Assembly: GCA_965221635.1 (NCBI GenBank)
Contig: OZ244902.1
Span: 2,728,001-2,792,000 of the forward strand
Direction: 5' to 3'
DNA: 64,000 nucleotides
Source: JAAXHB01 sp965221635
Lineage (GTDB): Bacteria; Actinomycetota; Acidimicrobiia; Acidimicrobiales; Aldehydirespiratoraceae
A program made the translations under genes and the position numbers. This document shows, piece by piece, positions 24,104-32,767 of the stretch (position 1 is the first letter of the stretch; every line of letters starts with the position of its first letter). The notes under the pieces are model-generated. The model was not told the DNA's origin and ran no database searches. It worked only from the letters and a program-made list of their open reading frames with translations.

Positions 24104-25318
24104 GTGGCCTCCACCGAAAGCGGTTCTGCTTCGTCGCGGCGGTCAGGCAACCGCAACGATGCCACAACCACCACTGATTCCGGTGCCGCTGCTCCGGATC
24201 CACAAAGTCAACGCCGCAACCACGGCAACAGTGAGGCAGCCGGCGACAAATCGCCCGCCGGGGCGCTCACCGATGCGGCATCGTCGGCGTCGGAGGCGGG
24301 TACCGAAGAACCCGACCCCACCGACTACGCCCGTGAACTTCAACTGGAGGTTGAAGTGGAGGCTGATCGGATCCGTCGCGCTCACCCGGAACTGGTGCGG
24401 AAGGAGCGGGAGATCGAACTGGCGTGGGCGGCGCTGGCGCCGGTGAGCGGCCCCGGCGACGAGCACGAGGACTTGTTGGTGCGGGCCGAGCGTTTCGCTC
24501 ACACCGACGTGGACGCCCCGTTCGGCGCCAAGGCCGCGATCCGTCGGGTCAAGCAGACGATCCGAAAGCTCACCTACTGGTATCTGCGTTACCTGGCGGA
24601 CCAGATCAACGTGTGGAACAACATCGTGGTTCGGTGGATGCGTCGCACCGAGCGTCGAATCGAAGCGCTCGAAGCGGCCACCTCCGCCTCACCATGGCCC
24701 GTCGATGATCACCTGACGGCCGAATCCGTACACCGGATCGCCCGCGAAGTGGTCAATGCAATCCAAAAAGAATCGCCCTCACCGGCGCGTTCAGGTGCCC
24801 CGAGCGCCGCCGGCAACCTTCGTCAATCGGCAAACCGCGAAAGCCGCGCACCCACGCTCATGGCGGTTCTTGGATGCGCAGAGGCTGGGTTGGTGGCCGA
24901 ACTTGAAACGGCGGGCGTGGCCGCGTACGGGCTGAGCCCGCACATCGACCCGCACGATGAGGGGCACGACCAGGGCCTCGACTTGCGCCGGGCGGAGGTG
25001 TTGGATCATCTCATCACGATCCCCGAGGGGTCACTTGGTGGGGTGGTTCTGTGCGGGACGGCTACCACCGTGCCGGTTCAGGTGGTGCCGGCCGTGGTGC
25101 AGCGTTCGCTTCGGGTTGTCGCCGCCGGGGGAGTGGTGGCGGTGGCAGCGGCAGATCCGGAGCTGCTGGAAGCCCCCGAACGTGACCTGCGGCGCGGGGC
25201 CGGCGCGCACCCCGACACCTGGGCGTACCTGTTGCGCCGCGCGAACTGCGATGTGCAGCAGGTGGATGTCGGCGGGACGGGGCCGGTCACCACGCTGGCG
25301 TTGGCCCGACGCCGGTGA
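24104..25318 (+). CDS. Glycan-cluster protein: disordered N-terminus, helical segment, degenerate methyltransferase-like C-terminus
   Basis: The 404-residue protein begins with about 75 disordered residues rich in Ser, Ala, Thr and Asn. Charged helices follow. The segment IRRVKQTIRKLTYWYLRYLADQINVWNN near 145-175 resembles the helical lead-in of methyltransferase-like proteins found beside GT2/GT4 genes. The last 140 residues have alternating strands and helices like a class I methyltransferase (LMAVLGCAEAGLVAEL, HLITIPEGSLGGVVLCG, LRVVAAGGVVAVAAADP). However, the glycine-rich S-adenosylmethionine loop is poor (LGCAEAG), so catalysis is doubtful. It could be a scaffold or chain-length factor. 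The GTG start is leaderless-like. The next gene overlaps its stop. Confidence 0.6.
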   Translation: MASTESGSASSRRSGNRNDATTTTDSGAAAPDPQSQRRNHGNSEAAGDKSPAGALTDAASSASEAGTEEPDPTDYARELQLEVEVEADRIRRAHPELVRKEREIELAWAALAPVSGPGDEHEDLLVRAERFAHTDVDAPFGAKAAIRRVKQTIRKLTYWYLRYLADQINVWNNIVVRWMRRTERRIEALEAATSASPWPVDDHLTAESVHRIAREVVNAIQKESPSPARSGAPSAAGNLRQSANRESRAPTLMAVLGCAEAGLVAELETAGVAAYGLSPHIDPHDEGHDQGLDLRRAEVLDHLITIPEGSLGGVVLCGTATTVPVQVVPAVVQRSLRVVAAGGVVAVAAADPELLEAPERDLRRGAGAHPDTWAYLLRRANCDVQQVDVGGTGPVTTLALARRR

Positions 25319-26490
25319 CCCGCCCGCCTCGTGTTCACCAGTTCGTGGCCACGCTGGGCGAACGCGACGCGGTCAGCAACCACACTCTGGCCTTGCACCG
25401 GATCCTGCGCGACCGCCTCGGATGCGACGCCGAGATCTTCGCGGTGTCGGTCAACGCCAAGCACGAAGCCGGGGTGCATCTCTGGTTCGACCATGACGAT
25501 CTGCCGGCGGCGGATTTGGTGGTGTACCAGGCGTGTACCGGATCTCCCGTAGCCGACTACCTGGGCGACTCCGCACACGAGCGGTCGGTGCCGCTGGTGA
25601 TCGACTACCACAACATCACCCCGCCGGAACTGTTCGGTGACTGGGACCCGGCCACCGCAGCGGTGCTGGCCCACGGAAGGCGCCAGATGGCCAGGCTGAT
25701 GCCCCGCAGCCGCCTGGTGTTGGCCGACTCGGCGTACAGCAAAGCCGAAGCCGAAGCGTGGCAAGCCCCCAAAGTGGTGGTGGCGCCTGTGCTGTTCGAC
25801 ATGGCCACCATGACGCCCCCGAAGAGTGTGATGCGGGGTGATCAGCCGCCGAGCCGGGCCTTGTCAGCGCAGACACCCGGCGGTTCATCCGGTGGCAACG
25901 GCTCACCGGTTTCGAGCGCTGAGGGGGCCGGAGCGGTGTGGTTGTTCGTGGGACGACTGGCACCGCACAAGGCGCAGCACCACCTGTTGGCGGCCTTGGC
26001 CGTTTACCGTGACCGTTTCGACCCTCACGCCACGCTGGTGCTGGCCGGTGCCGGTTCGTTGCCGTCCTACGAGCATGCGTTGAGGTCACACGCATCCGAG
26101 TTGGGTTTGGCCGATGCGGTCACCTTCGCAGGGTCGGTTTCGTCATCGGAACTGGCCGCCATCTACGAATCGGCCGACGTGTTCGTGTGCCTTTCGGATC
26201 ACGAGGGGTTTTGTGTTCCGTTGCTTGAGGCGTTGCACTTCGGCGTGCCGGTGGTGGCCTTCGACGCGGCCGCGGTTGGTGAAACGGTCGGCGACGCAGG
26301 CCTGGTGATCGGCAACAAGTCGCCTGTGTCGGTGGCCGCAGCGGTTTCCAAGTTGCTCGACCAGGCTCGCCGGGTGGAGGTGCCACAAGAACGGGCCGCA
26401 GCGCGGCTCGCCCGCTTCGACATGGCCACCACCACCAAGGTGTACGTGAAGGCCTTCGAGGCGCTGCTCGCGGACTGCGGCGGACGTTGA
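25315..26490 (+). CDS. GT4 glycosyltransferase
   Basis: This is a retaining GT-B glycosyltransferase of 391 residues. The C-terminal half has WLFVGRLAPHKAQHHLLAAL, LVLAGAGSLPSYEHAL and HEGFCVPLLEALHFGVPVVAF, where the two glutamates form the EX7E donor-binding motif. The N-terminal half opens with VHQFVATLGERDAVSNHTLAL, a pattern of GT4 enzymes that scan for acceptor. The domains are joined by a hydrophilic insert of about 35 residues rich in Ser, Gly, Pro and Gln (about 175-205). The GTG start overlaps the upstream stop (GTGA) and its own stop overlaps the next ATG (TGATG). The sugar is unknown. Confidence 0.9.
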   Translation: MTRPPRVHQFVATLGERDAVSNHTLALHRILRDRLGCDAEIFAVSVNAKHEAGVHLWFDHDDLPAADLVVYQACTGSPVADYLGDSAHERSVPLVIDYHNITPPELFGDWDPATAAVLAHGRRQMARLMPRSRLVLADSAYSKAEAEAWQAPKVVVAPVLFDMATMTPPKSVMRGDQPPSRALSAQTPGGSSGGNGSPVSSAEGAGAVWLFVGRLAPHKAQHHLLAALAVYRDRFDPHATLVLAGAGSLPSYEHALRSHASELGLADAVTFAGSVSSSELAAIYESADVFVCLSDHEGFCVPLLEALHFGVPVVAFDAAAVGETVGDAGLVIGNKSPVSVAAAVSKLLDQARRVEVPQERAAARLARFDMATTTKVYVKAFEALLADCGGR

Positions 26491-27719
26491 TGGCGGACAT
26501 CACCTTTGTGACTCCCCGTTACGGCACGGAGGTGCGTGGCGGCGCCGAAACCGGGGCCCGTGTGCTTGCCACGGGACTCGCGGGGGAGGGACGCAGTGTT
26601 GAGGTGATCACCACCTGCGCGCTGTCGTCTGTGACCTGGGAGGACTGCTACCAGCCGGGCACCACCCAAATCGACGGCGTCACGGTGCATCGCCACCAGG
26701 TGAGGCGCCCACGCGGCGACGACTTCTGGCAGACGAGCGCGCGGATCCTGCCAAGGGCTCGCCGGGTGGACATGCAAACCGCCCTGGAATGGGTTGATTT
26801 GCAGGGACCCGACAGTCCCGACCTGGTCGACGCCGTGGCCGCTGTGGATTCAGGCGTGTTGGCGTTGTACCCGTACATGTACCAACCCGCGGTGAGGGGA
26901 GCCATGGTGGCCCGAGTTCCCACCGTGCTGCACGCCGCAGCCCACGAAGAGTTGCCCCTCGACCTACCGGTGTTCCACGAACTGTTCGCCACGGTGAGCG
27001 GTTTCGCCCATCACACCAAGGCCGAGCAGTCACTGATCCTCAACCGAACACCAGCCGCCGCTGCGACACCCCAAGCGGTTGTCGGGCTGCCGGTACAGGC
27101 ACCCCACTGGATCACAGCCCGACACGAGCCTCCACTCCCGACACAGGAGGCCGACCCCAAGGAGCGTCAGGCAAGGGCACTACCGGACGTGTGGTCCGAG
27201 GTGGGAATCGGTGAGAGGCCGTACGCGCTGTATCTGGGTCGCGTGGATCCGGGAAAGGGAACCGACGCCGTAGTCGCCGCGTTCGCAAGGGCGTCCATCA
27301 GCGGCGCACAGCTCGTGCTCGCAGGCCCGGTGGTGAAAGCACCGCCCCGAACACGAGGGGTCAAGGTGCTGGGGGAGGTGTCCGAGCCGGAGAAGTGGGC
27401 ACTGCTCCAGCAGGCGACAGTGCTGGTGAATCCCTCGGCGTACGAGTCGTTTTCGCTGGTCATCCTCGAAGCCTGGCTGGCCGGCACCCCGGTACTTGCC
27501 AACGGACGCACCGCCCCAATGGCCGAACACATCCAAGCCTCAGGAGGCGGCCTCACCTACGTAGGCGTGGCCGACTTCATGGCAGGCCTGCGCCGCCTGT
27601 TCGCAGACCCAGAAGCAAACCGTCGCCTAGCCCAAGCAGGCAAGTCGTACGTAAAGCGCCGCTACAACTGGAACGCAGTCCACGCCCGCTACCAAACCCT
27701 CCTAACCCACCTCACCTAA
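26490..27719 (+). CDS. GT4 glycosyltransferase
   Basis: This is a 409-residue GT-B enzyme. ITFVTPRYGTEVRGGAETGARVLA opens the N-terminal domain. LYLGRVDPGKGTDAVVAAF, LVLAGPVVKAPPR and YESFSLVILEAWLAGTPVLAN (EX7E) define the donor-binding domain. The ATG at 26490 overlaps the upstream stop as TGATG, and a TTG three bases earlier is an alternative. The last 200 bases switch to A-ending codons (CTA, GCA, GTA, CAA) unlike the first part of the gene. It forms a three-gene unit with the two genes before it and converges on the GT2 gene at 27733-28665. Confidence 0.9.
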   Translation: MADITFVTPRYGTEVRGGAETGARVLATGLAGEGRSVEVITTCALSSVTWEDCYQPGTTQIDGVTVHRHQVRRPRGDDFWQTSARILPRARRVDMQTALEWVDLQGPDSPDLVDAVAAVDSGVLALYPYMYQPAVRGAMVARVPTVLHAAAHEELPLDLPVFHELFATVSGFAHHTKAEQSLILNRTPAAAATPQAVVGLPVQAPHWITARHEPPLPTQEADPKERQARALPDVWSEVGIGERPYALYLGRVDPGKGTDAVVAAFARASISGAQLVLAGPVVKAPPRTRGVKVLGEVSEPEKWALLQQATVLVNPSAYESFSLVILEAWLAGTPVLANGRTAPMAEHIQASGGGLTYVGVADFMAGLRRLFADPEANRRLAQAGKSYVKRRYNWNAVHARYQTLLTHLT

Positions 27720-27732
27720 GCCCCCGGAACCG

Positions 27733-28665
27733 TCAACCTGGTTTGGGTGGGGTTTCTGTGGTGTCGGCTGGGGGTAGGAGGGTTTGGGGTTTGGTGGCTC
27801 TCACTATTAGGTCGGCTAGTAGGCCTACTCCCAGGGTTTGGACTGTGGCGAAGCCCAGCAGCAGGGTGTTGGTGGCTACGCGGAGGTCTTTGGCGAACAC
27901 GTCGTAGCCCAGCTTGGCCGCGAACGCGGTGCCGAGGATCGCGGTGAGGGGCATGAACACTCTCAGCGGGTCGTGGGAGAGGATCATTCGGATCACTTGC
28001 AGCACGTAGCGGCGGGTGTCGGCCCACCAGTGGAACTTCGAGCGTCCCCGGCGCGGCTGGTAGGTGATCGGTTCGTAGTGAACCGAGTAGCCGTTGCACA
28101 AGAACGCCATGGTGATGGTGGTGACACACGAGAACCCCGCCGGGAGTTGATGCACGAACTGCAACGCCACGTCACGGCGCATGGCTCGAAATCCGGAGTT
28201 GAGATCCGGGATGGGTGTGCGGGACAGGTACGACGCCAGTTTGCGGATCGTCCATTTCGCCGGAACTCGCAGCGCTCGCAGTGATCCCATCTCCCGGTCG
28301 CGGGCGCCCACAACCTGATCGGCGCCCGAAACGTGCAACGCCTCGACCAGTGCGCCGATCTCGTGGTTGGGGTAGGTCATGTCGGCGTCGGTCCACACCA
28401 CTGTCGCACCGGTGGCGGCAAGCGTTCCGATGCGCCGAGCCGACCCCGACCCCCGATTACGGGCCGACCGAACAAGCCGCACCCCGTCACGTCCCAGTGC
28501 CAGATCCCCCGAGCCGTCGGTGGATCCGTCGTCTACAACCACCACCTCCCACGAATAGGGAGAAGCCTCAAGGGCGGCGGTGATCCTGTCGAGTTCCTCT
28601 GGGAGGTGGTCGCCTTCGTTGAACACGGGCAACACCACGCTCACATCCACCCCGGTCGTACACAT
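27733..28665 (-). CDS. GT2 polyprenyl-phosphate glycosyltransferase with two C-terminal membrane segments
   Basis: This is a 310-residue GT2. VSVVLPVFNEGDHLPEEL is at 9-26, VVVVDDGSTDGSGD near 41-54 and VWTDADMTYPNHE near 89-101 with the DAD metal site. The segment IPDLNSGFRAMRRDVALQFV is characteristic of DPM1/GtrB-like enzymes that charge polyprenyl phosphate. Two hydrophobic segments at about 235-290 anchor it. Downstream GT-C enzymes would use the product. The 3' 130 bases contain CTA, ATA and AGA codons that are rare elsewhere in the window. The ATG lies 7 nt after a TAGGAT box. Confidence 0.88.
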   Translation of the reverse strand: MCTTGVDVSVVLPVFNEGDHLPEELDRITAALEASPYSWEVVVVDDGSTDGSGDLALGRDGVRLVRSARNRGSGSARRIGTLAATGATVVWTDADMTYPNHEIGALVEALHVSGADQVVGARDREMGSLRALRVPAKWTIRKLASYLSRTPIPDLNSGFRAMRRDVALQFVHQLPAGFSCVTTITMAFLCNGYSVHYEPITYQPRRGRSKFHWWADTRRYVLQVIRMILSHDPLRVFMPLTAILGTAFAAKLGYDVFAKDLRVATNTLLLGFATVQTLGVGLLADLIVRATKPQTLLPPADTTETPPKPG

Positions 28666-28672
28666 CGGCGCG

Positions 28673-28678
28673 ATCCTA
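28673..28678 (-). promoter_or_regulatory. Probable leaderless -10 box (TAGGAT) for the GT2 gene
   Basis: TAGGAT on the minus strand ends 7 nt before the ATG at 28665, and no Shine-Dalgarno sequence is present. Its first three bases are also the TAG stop codon of the upstream GT4 gene. The box could give the GT2 gene its own promoter inside the operon. Confidence 0.45.
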
Positions 28679-29794
28679 AGCCCCGTCAGGGCCCTGTTCG
28701 GAGATCCTCTTGTAGGCGTCCACGAGGCCCGCGGCGGTGTTGTCCCAGGTGAGGCGGCGCACCCGCTTCTTCACCGCAGCCACAGCATCGGCAGGGTCGG
28801 GCCTGGAATCGTCGAGGGTTTGGGCGAGCCGCTCGGCGATAGCACCAACATCTCCGGGCCTCGCCAAGGGAATCTCCGGGGCCAGCACCTCGCCGAGAAC
28901 GCCAACGTCGGTGGCGGCGACCGGGGTTCCCGCCAGCACCGCCTCGAGGGGTGGCAGGCCGAAACCCTCCAGCAGCGACGGGTAGGCCAGCACCGTGGCT
29001 GCGCACAACAAGTCGGCCCGTGCCTTGGCGCCCACCGAGCCCAGGCGCACGAAACGGTCACCAAGGCCGGAGGCCCGCACCGCTGCGACCAACGCAGCCT
29101 CGTCTCGCCCCTCAGGCCCCGCCACAACCAACCGCACTTGCGGGTCAACAGGGGCGACCAGGCCGGGAAGGATCGCAAGGTTCTTGCGGGGTTCGGTGGC
29201 CCCCAGCGCCAGTACGAAACGAGACCCGCCCGCAAGCTCCTGGCCTGCGGCGGCGTCGCCGGCGCCCACCGGGGCCACGCCCAGCGGAATCACGTGAACC
29301 CGCCGGGGATCAGCGCCCAGTGCCTGGATGCACTCCGCGGCGGCGCCCTGTGTTGTGACGTGCAGGTGCGCTCCCCGCTGAGTGGCCCTTCGCAGCGCTG
29401 CGCCCATTCGGCGCACCGCCGGCGAGCACCACTGCGGATGGGTGACCGGGCCTAGATCGTGAACGGTGATCAACCGCCCCGGAACGCCCGGAGCGGTGAA
29501 GTTGGTGCCGTGAACCACCTGCGCGCCCACGGTGACATCGCGAAGCAGGGGCCGGTCGAAACGAACCCAAGCCCGATGGCAGAGCCCCGCCGGCCAACGA
29601 CACGCACGCACCGGAATGGCGAACCGATCCGCCGGCGTGCCACCGCCACGGCGCCACGCGGCGCGACCCGACAGCACGTAGCCGCCGAGCTCCACGTCGT
29701 CGCGTCGGGCCAGAGCGTCGATCATGTGCGCCGTTACCTGATGGATGCCAGTGGGCGGGCCCAGCAACGGCGTCACGTCCAGGCACACCCTCAT
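28676..29794 (-). CDS. GT4 glycosyltransferase, mannosyltransferase-like
   Basis: This is a 372-residue GT-B enzyme with the layout of the WbdA/MtfB-type mannosyltransferases. MRVCLDVTPLLGPPTGIHQVT opens the protein, and LITVHDLGPVTHPQW and VIPLGVAP follow. LALGATEPRKNLAIL is the family's RKN motif, and LLEGFGLPPLEAVLAGTPVAA carries EX7E. GDP-mannose-type donors are common in this subgroup, and the window encodes a GDP-mannose pathway, but that link is inference. The gene lies 49 bp after the PIG-V-like gene on the same strand and just upstream of the GT2 gene. Confidence 0.88.
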   Translation of the reverse strand: MRVCLDVTPLLGPPTGIHQVTAHMIDALARRDDVELGGYVLSGRAAWRRGGGTPADRFAIPVRACRWPAGLCHRAWVRFDRPLLRDVTVGAQVVHGTNFTAPGVPGRLITVHDLGPVTHPQWCSPAVRRMGAALRRATQRGAHLHVTTQGAAAECIQALGADPRRVHVIPLGVAPVGAGDAAAGQELAGGSRFVLALGATEPRKNLAILPGLVAPVDPQVRLVVAGPEGRDEAALVAAVRASGLGDRFVRLGSVGAKARADLLCAATVLAYPSLLEGFGLPPLEAVLAGTPVAATDVGVLGEVLAPEIPLARPGDVGAIAERLAQTLDDSRPDPADAVAAVKKRVRRLTWDNTAAGLVDAYKRISEQGPDGA

Positions 29795-29843
29795 CGGCGG
29801 GCAACCAACCCGATGAGGCCTCGGCGGGGGCGAGGACAGCGCG

Positions 29844-31076
29844 TCACGGCACGTACACGCCGTGGAAGGCCAGGACGCTCACGCTCACCATCGCAACCGC
29901 TGAGATCGACACGAAATGGCGGTCGAGGAAGCGGTGACGGCTCAACACTGCACCCGCGATCACCAGCGGGAACGCGCTGAGGGCGTAACGCTCCACGCTG
30001 TTGAGGTTCTCCGCGGCGAGCAGCACCACCGCGCTGGTCACTGCGTACACGGCTTGAGGCGCCGGCAGTTTGCGCACCGCCGTGACCGCCAAAGTCACCA
30101 CGATCACCCCGGCGAGGAAGTGAAACAGCTCGCCCTCGTCGCCGCGCACACCACGCCACCCGGCGGTCACCAGGCGGCTAACCGGTTCGGGCAGGTCGCC
30201 GCGAAGTTCCCTTTGACGGTCGATCGGCGCGGTCGCGTCACCCAAGGCCCGCCACGCCCACACGCCGAATGTGGCCGCTCCAGCGACCGGCGCCGCTGTG
30301 GCCACCCACGCCGCGGGTCGCTGCCTGGCCTCCCCGGTGAACACCACTGTGCCGACCGCGGGGGCCAGCAACACCCCAACGGGGCGGGTCAGCCCGGCGA
30401 GGTAACCGGTGACGGCGGTGGCCCACCACCTGTTGCGCCCGGCGAAGGTGAACGTTGCCATTGCCAGGCACAGGTACAGCGCCTCCGAATACGCCAGCAC
30501 CAGCACGAACGAAGGCGGCGCCAACGCCAGCAACCGAACGGCACGCCGCGCCAGCGCGTGATCTGCCCGGTGGCTCATCACCAGCCGATACAGCAACACC
30601 CCCGCCACCAAAGCCAGCACGTTGGCGGCGATCACCATTGCAACCCCCGGGCCCACTCCGGGAAGCCACCCCAGGAACCGGCCCACCAGCGGCCACAACG
30701 GAAAGAAGCGCAAAGCGGGGTCCTCGGCGCCGCTGTAGCCGCCCATGGCTATCGCCTGATACCAGCGCCCGTCCCACGCCAGCAGACCGTCGGACACCGG
30801 GGTGAAAGCCGGTGGCGGTTCGATGCGACCAACCACGGCACGCACCACGATGTACGCCGCCGCCACGTAAAGGCGAGCCTCCAGCCAGGCGGCCAACGCA
30901 ACCCTCACCGCCGGCGGCAGACGTCCGAATCTGCCCGTGAGGTGGCCTGCGGCGGCCGCCACCTGGGGCTTGGGCCTTGGCCGCCCGTTGCCGTTGCCGG
31001 TCGATCCGGTGCTGAACCGCAGCGGCACCCACCTGGCCCTGCGGCGCGGCGTCGGCGACGACCCTGGCCCGGTCAT
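29844..31076 (-). CDS. PIG-V-like GT-C mannosyltransferase
   Basis: This is a 410-residue polytopic membrane protein. Early in the chain it has SDGLLAWDGRWYQAIAMGGY, matching the WDxxxY loop motif of bacterial relatives of the GPI mannosyltransferase PIG-V. PALRFFPLWPLVGRFL follows, then about nine further hydrophobic segments. These enzymes use a polyprenyl-phosphate sugar on the outer face of the membrane. The ATG at 31076 overlaps the upstream GT-C gene stop as ATGA. The frame is open to 31229, but that part is an Arg-rich shadow of the neighbour. The first ~60 residues are basic and probably cytosolic. Confidence 0.82.
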   Translation of the reverse strand: MTGPGSSPTPRRRARWVPLRFSTGSTGNGNGRPRPKPQVAAAAGHLTGRFGRLPPAVRVALAAWLEARLYVAAAYIVVRAVVGRIEPPPAFTPVSDGLLAWDGRWYQAIAMGGYSGAEDPALRFFPLWPLVGRFLGWLPGVGPGVAMVIAANVLALVAGVLLYRLVMSHRADHALARRAVRLLALAPPSFVLVLAYSEALYLCLAMATFTFAGRNRWWATAVTGYLAGLTRPVGVLLAPAVGTVVFTGEARQRPAAWVATAAPVAGAATFGVWAWRALGDATAPIDRQRELRGDLPEPVSRLVTAGWRGVRGDEGELFHFLAGVIVVTLAVTAVRKLPAPQAVYAVTSAVVLLAAENLNSVERYALSAFPLVIAGAVLSRHRFLDRHFVSISAVAMVSVSVLAFHGVYVP

Positions 31077-32728
31077 GTGCCTGCGGCGGGGTAGTGGAAC
31101 AGGAACATCGGCTCGTACACCTCGCGGCCGTTCACCACCAGATGCTGCCCACGGGCCGCGCCCAGTTCGGCGGCAAGACTTTCGCAGCGGAGGTCGAATC
31201 CGTGATAGCCGGGTGCCATCACCAGCCAAACCGACACCGGGCCGGGCTGTGAGTCCGTGCGGGTGCCGGCGGAGCTCTGTGATGCCCCGTTGATGGCCTC
31301 TTCGTGGGTGCCGGGCTCAAGAGTCCGGAAAGCCCAAGCGCCGTCGGGGAATCGCGAGTCACCGGAGGTGGCAAGTTCCAGCGCCGCTGTTGCGGTGGCG
31401 GCGGGATCAGCCGTGGCGATCCGGTGCGCGTAGTCGTACCAGTCGACCCTTCGAGGATCGGGAGTCGCAGGGAAAGTGAGCACCCGAGCATCGATCTCCA
31501 GGTATCGCAGAACCGACGGCGCGAGCTGGTCGGGGCACGTCACGATCACATCGTTGTGCCCGCCTTGCTCGTTGATCGCCTCGGCCACCTCGAAGCCCTG
31601 ACCACGATCGCGACGAGCGTCGTCAACCGCCACCGCCACCCCGAAGAGGGCCAGCACCACAAGCCCACCGGCCGCCAACCGGGGTCCAAGCGCGCTCACC
31701 CCCCGACCCGCCAACGCCAGCACCAGCGGCACCACAACCGCGGTGTAGCGGGCCTCGAAAGCAGTGCCGCCCACTAGCGCCACCAGCCCCCCGACAACCA
31801 GCGTGGTCGCCGCCACCGCCACAAGCGGCCCTCCACGATGGCGACCCGGCCAGCCAAGAAGCAAGCCCGAGGAGTCACCGCCGAACGGGCGGCGTTCGCT
31901 GCGCGCCGTGGCGCCTATCACCGCCACCCCAACGAGCAGCATCCCCAACAGCACCGGCTCGAAACGCCGCCCGCCGCCAATGGCCTGCACCGCCTCCACC
32001 GCAACCTCAGCCGGTCTGGCCCGTGTGGCCCAAGGCGTTGCGGTGTGGGCTGCCTGTTGGGCCAGCACACCAAGCCACGGCACGAACGCCAAACAACCTG
32101 CCGCGTAGGCGCCGATGGTGAAGGAAATGTTCGTCCGTTTGTCGCAGCGCAGCCATGCAACAACCAGGGCACCAACCGAGGCCACCACGAGCCAGATCAT
32201 CCAGTAATGCGTGTACAGGCCCGCCGCCACGACCACCGCCAGCACGGCCAGGCCCAACCAGTGCCGTCGCTGAAGGCAAAGCTCGGTGAGCCACCAGCCC
32301 AGCGCCGCCAACAGCACAACCAACGCGTACATGCGAGCCTCGGCGCCGTAGCGAATCAGAAACGGCGAGGTCAGCGCCAGAACCGTCGCGAACCATGCCG
32401 CGGCGCCGGAGAACCGTCGACGTGCCGCCGCCCACACAACCACCGCGGCCAACAGCGAACACACACCCGACAGCGCACGGGCGGCCGAGTCCGATCCGCC
32501 GAACAGATCCATCCACCATCCCAACAGCAGGTAGTACCCGGGCGGGTGACCGTCGTGGGTCAAGGCGTCGACGACATCGGCGAAGCCGAGTTGTGCGATG
32601 TTCACCGACAGGGCCTCGTCGAGCCACATCGGCGAAGGCGCCACGAAACGCATCACCACCGCGACCGCGCAGGCCGCGCCGGTCACCGCGATCACCGCGG
32701 CCCGCCACGCGCCAGAGAGCCGCATCAC
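31073..32728 (-). CDS. GT-C glycosyltransferase, GT39-like
   Basis: This is a 551-residue protein with ten or more membrane segments followed by a periplasmic tail of about 150 residues. SPMWLDEALSVNIAQL near 32-47 has the Asp-Glu pair of the first outer loop, and HDGHPPGYYLLLGWW near 58-72 the HPP motif of the ArnT/PMT group. RYGAEARMYAL near 126 also fits. Such enzymes take a sugar from polyprenyl phosphate. Start options are GTG at 32728 or the adjacent ATG at 32725. The stop overlaps the PIG-V-like gene. The upstream neighbour on the same strand is accA3, 39 bp away. Confidence 0.85.
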   Translation of the reverse strand: MMRLSGAWRAAVIAVTGAACAVAVVMRFVAPSPMWLDEALSVNIAQLGFADVVDALTHDGHPPGYYLLLGWWMDLFGGSDSAARALSGVCSLLAAVVVWAAARRRFSGAAAWFATVLALTSPFLIRYGAEARMYALVVLLAALGWWLTELCLQRRHWLGLAVLAVVVAAGLYTHYWMIWLVVASVGALVVAWLRCDKRTNISFTIGAYAAGCLAFVPWLGVLAQQAAHTATPWATRARPAEVAVEAVQAIGGGRRFEPVLLGMLLVGVAVIGATARSERRPFGGDSSGLLLGWPGRHRGGPLVAVAATTLVVGGLVALVGGTAFEARYTAVVVPLVLALAGRGVSALGPRLAAGGLVVLALFGVAVAVDDARRDRGQGFEVAEAINEQGGHNDVIVTCPDQLAPSVLRYLEIDARVLTFPATPDPRRVDWYDYAHRIATADPAATATAALELATSGDSRFPDGAWAFRTLEPGTHEEAINGASQSSAGTRTDSQPGPVSVWLVMAPGYHGFDLRCESLAAELGAARGQHLVVNGREVYEPMFLFHYPAAGT

Positions 32729-32767
32729 GGTCTCCGGGGGCGTTTGCCGTCTCGGGTGGTGCGGTGG

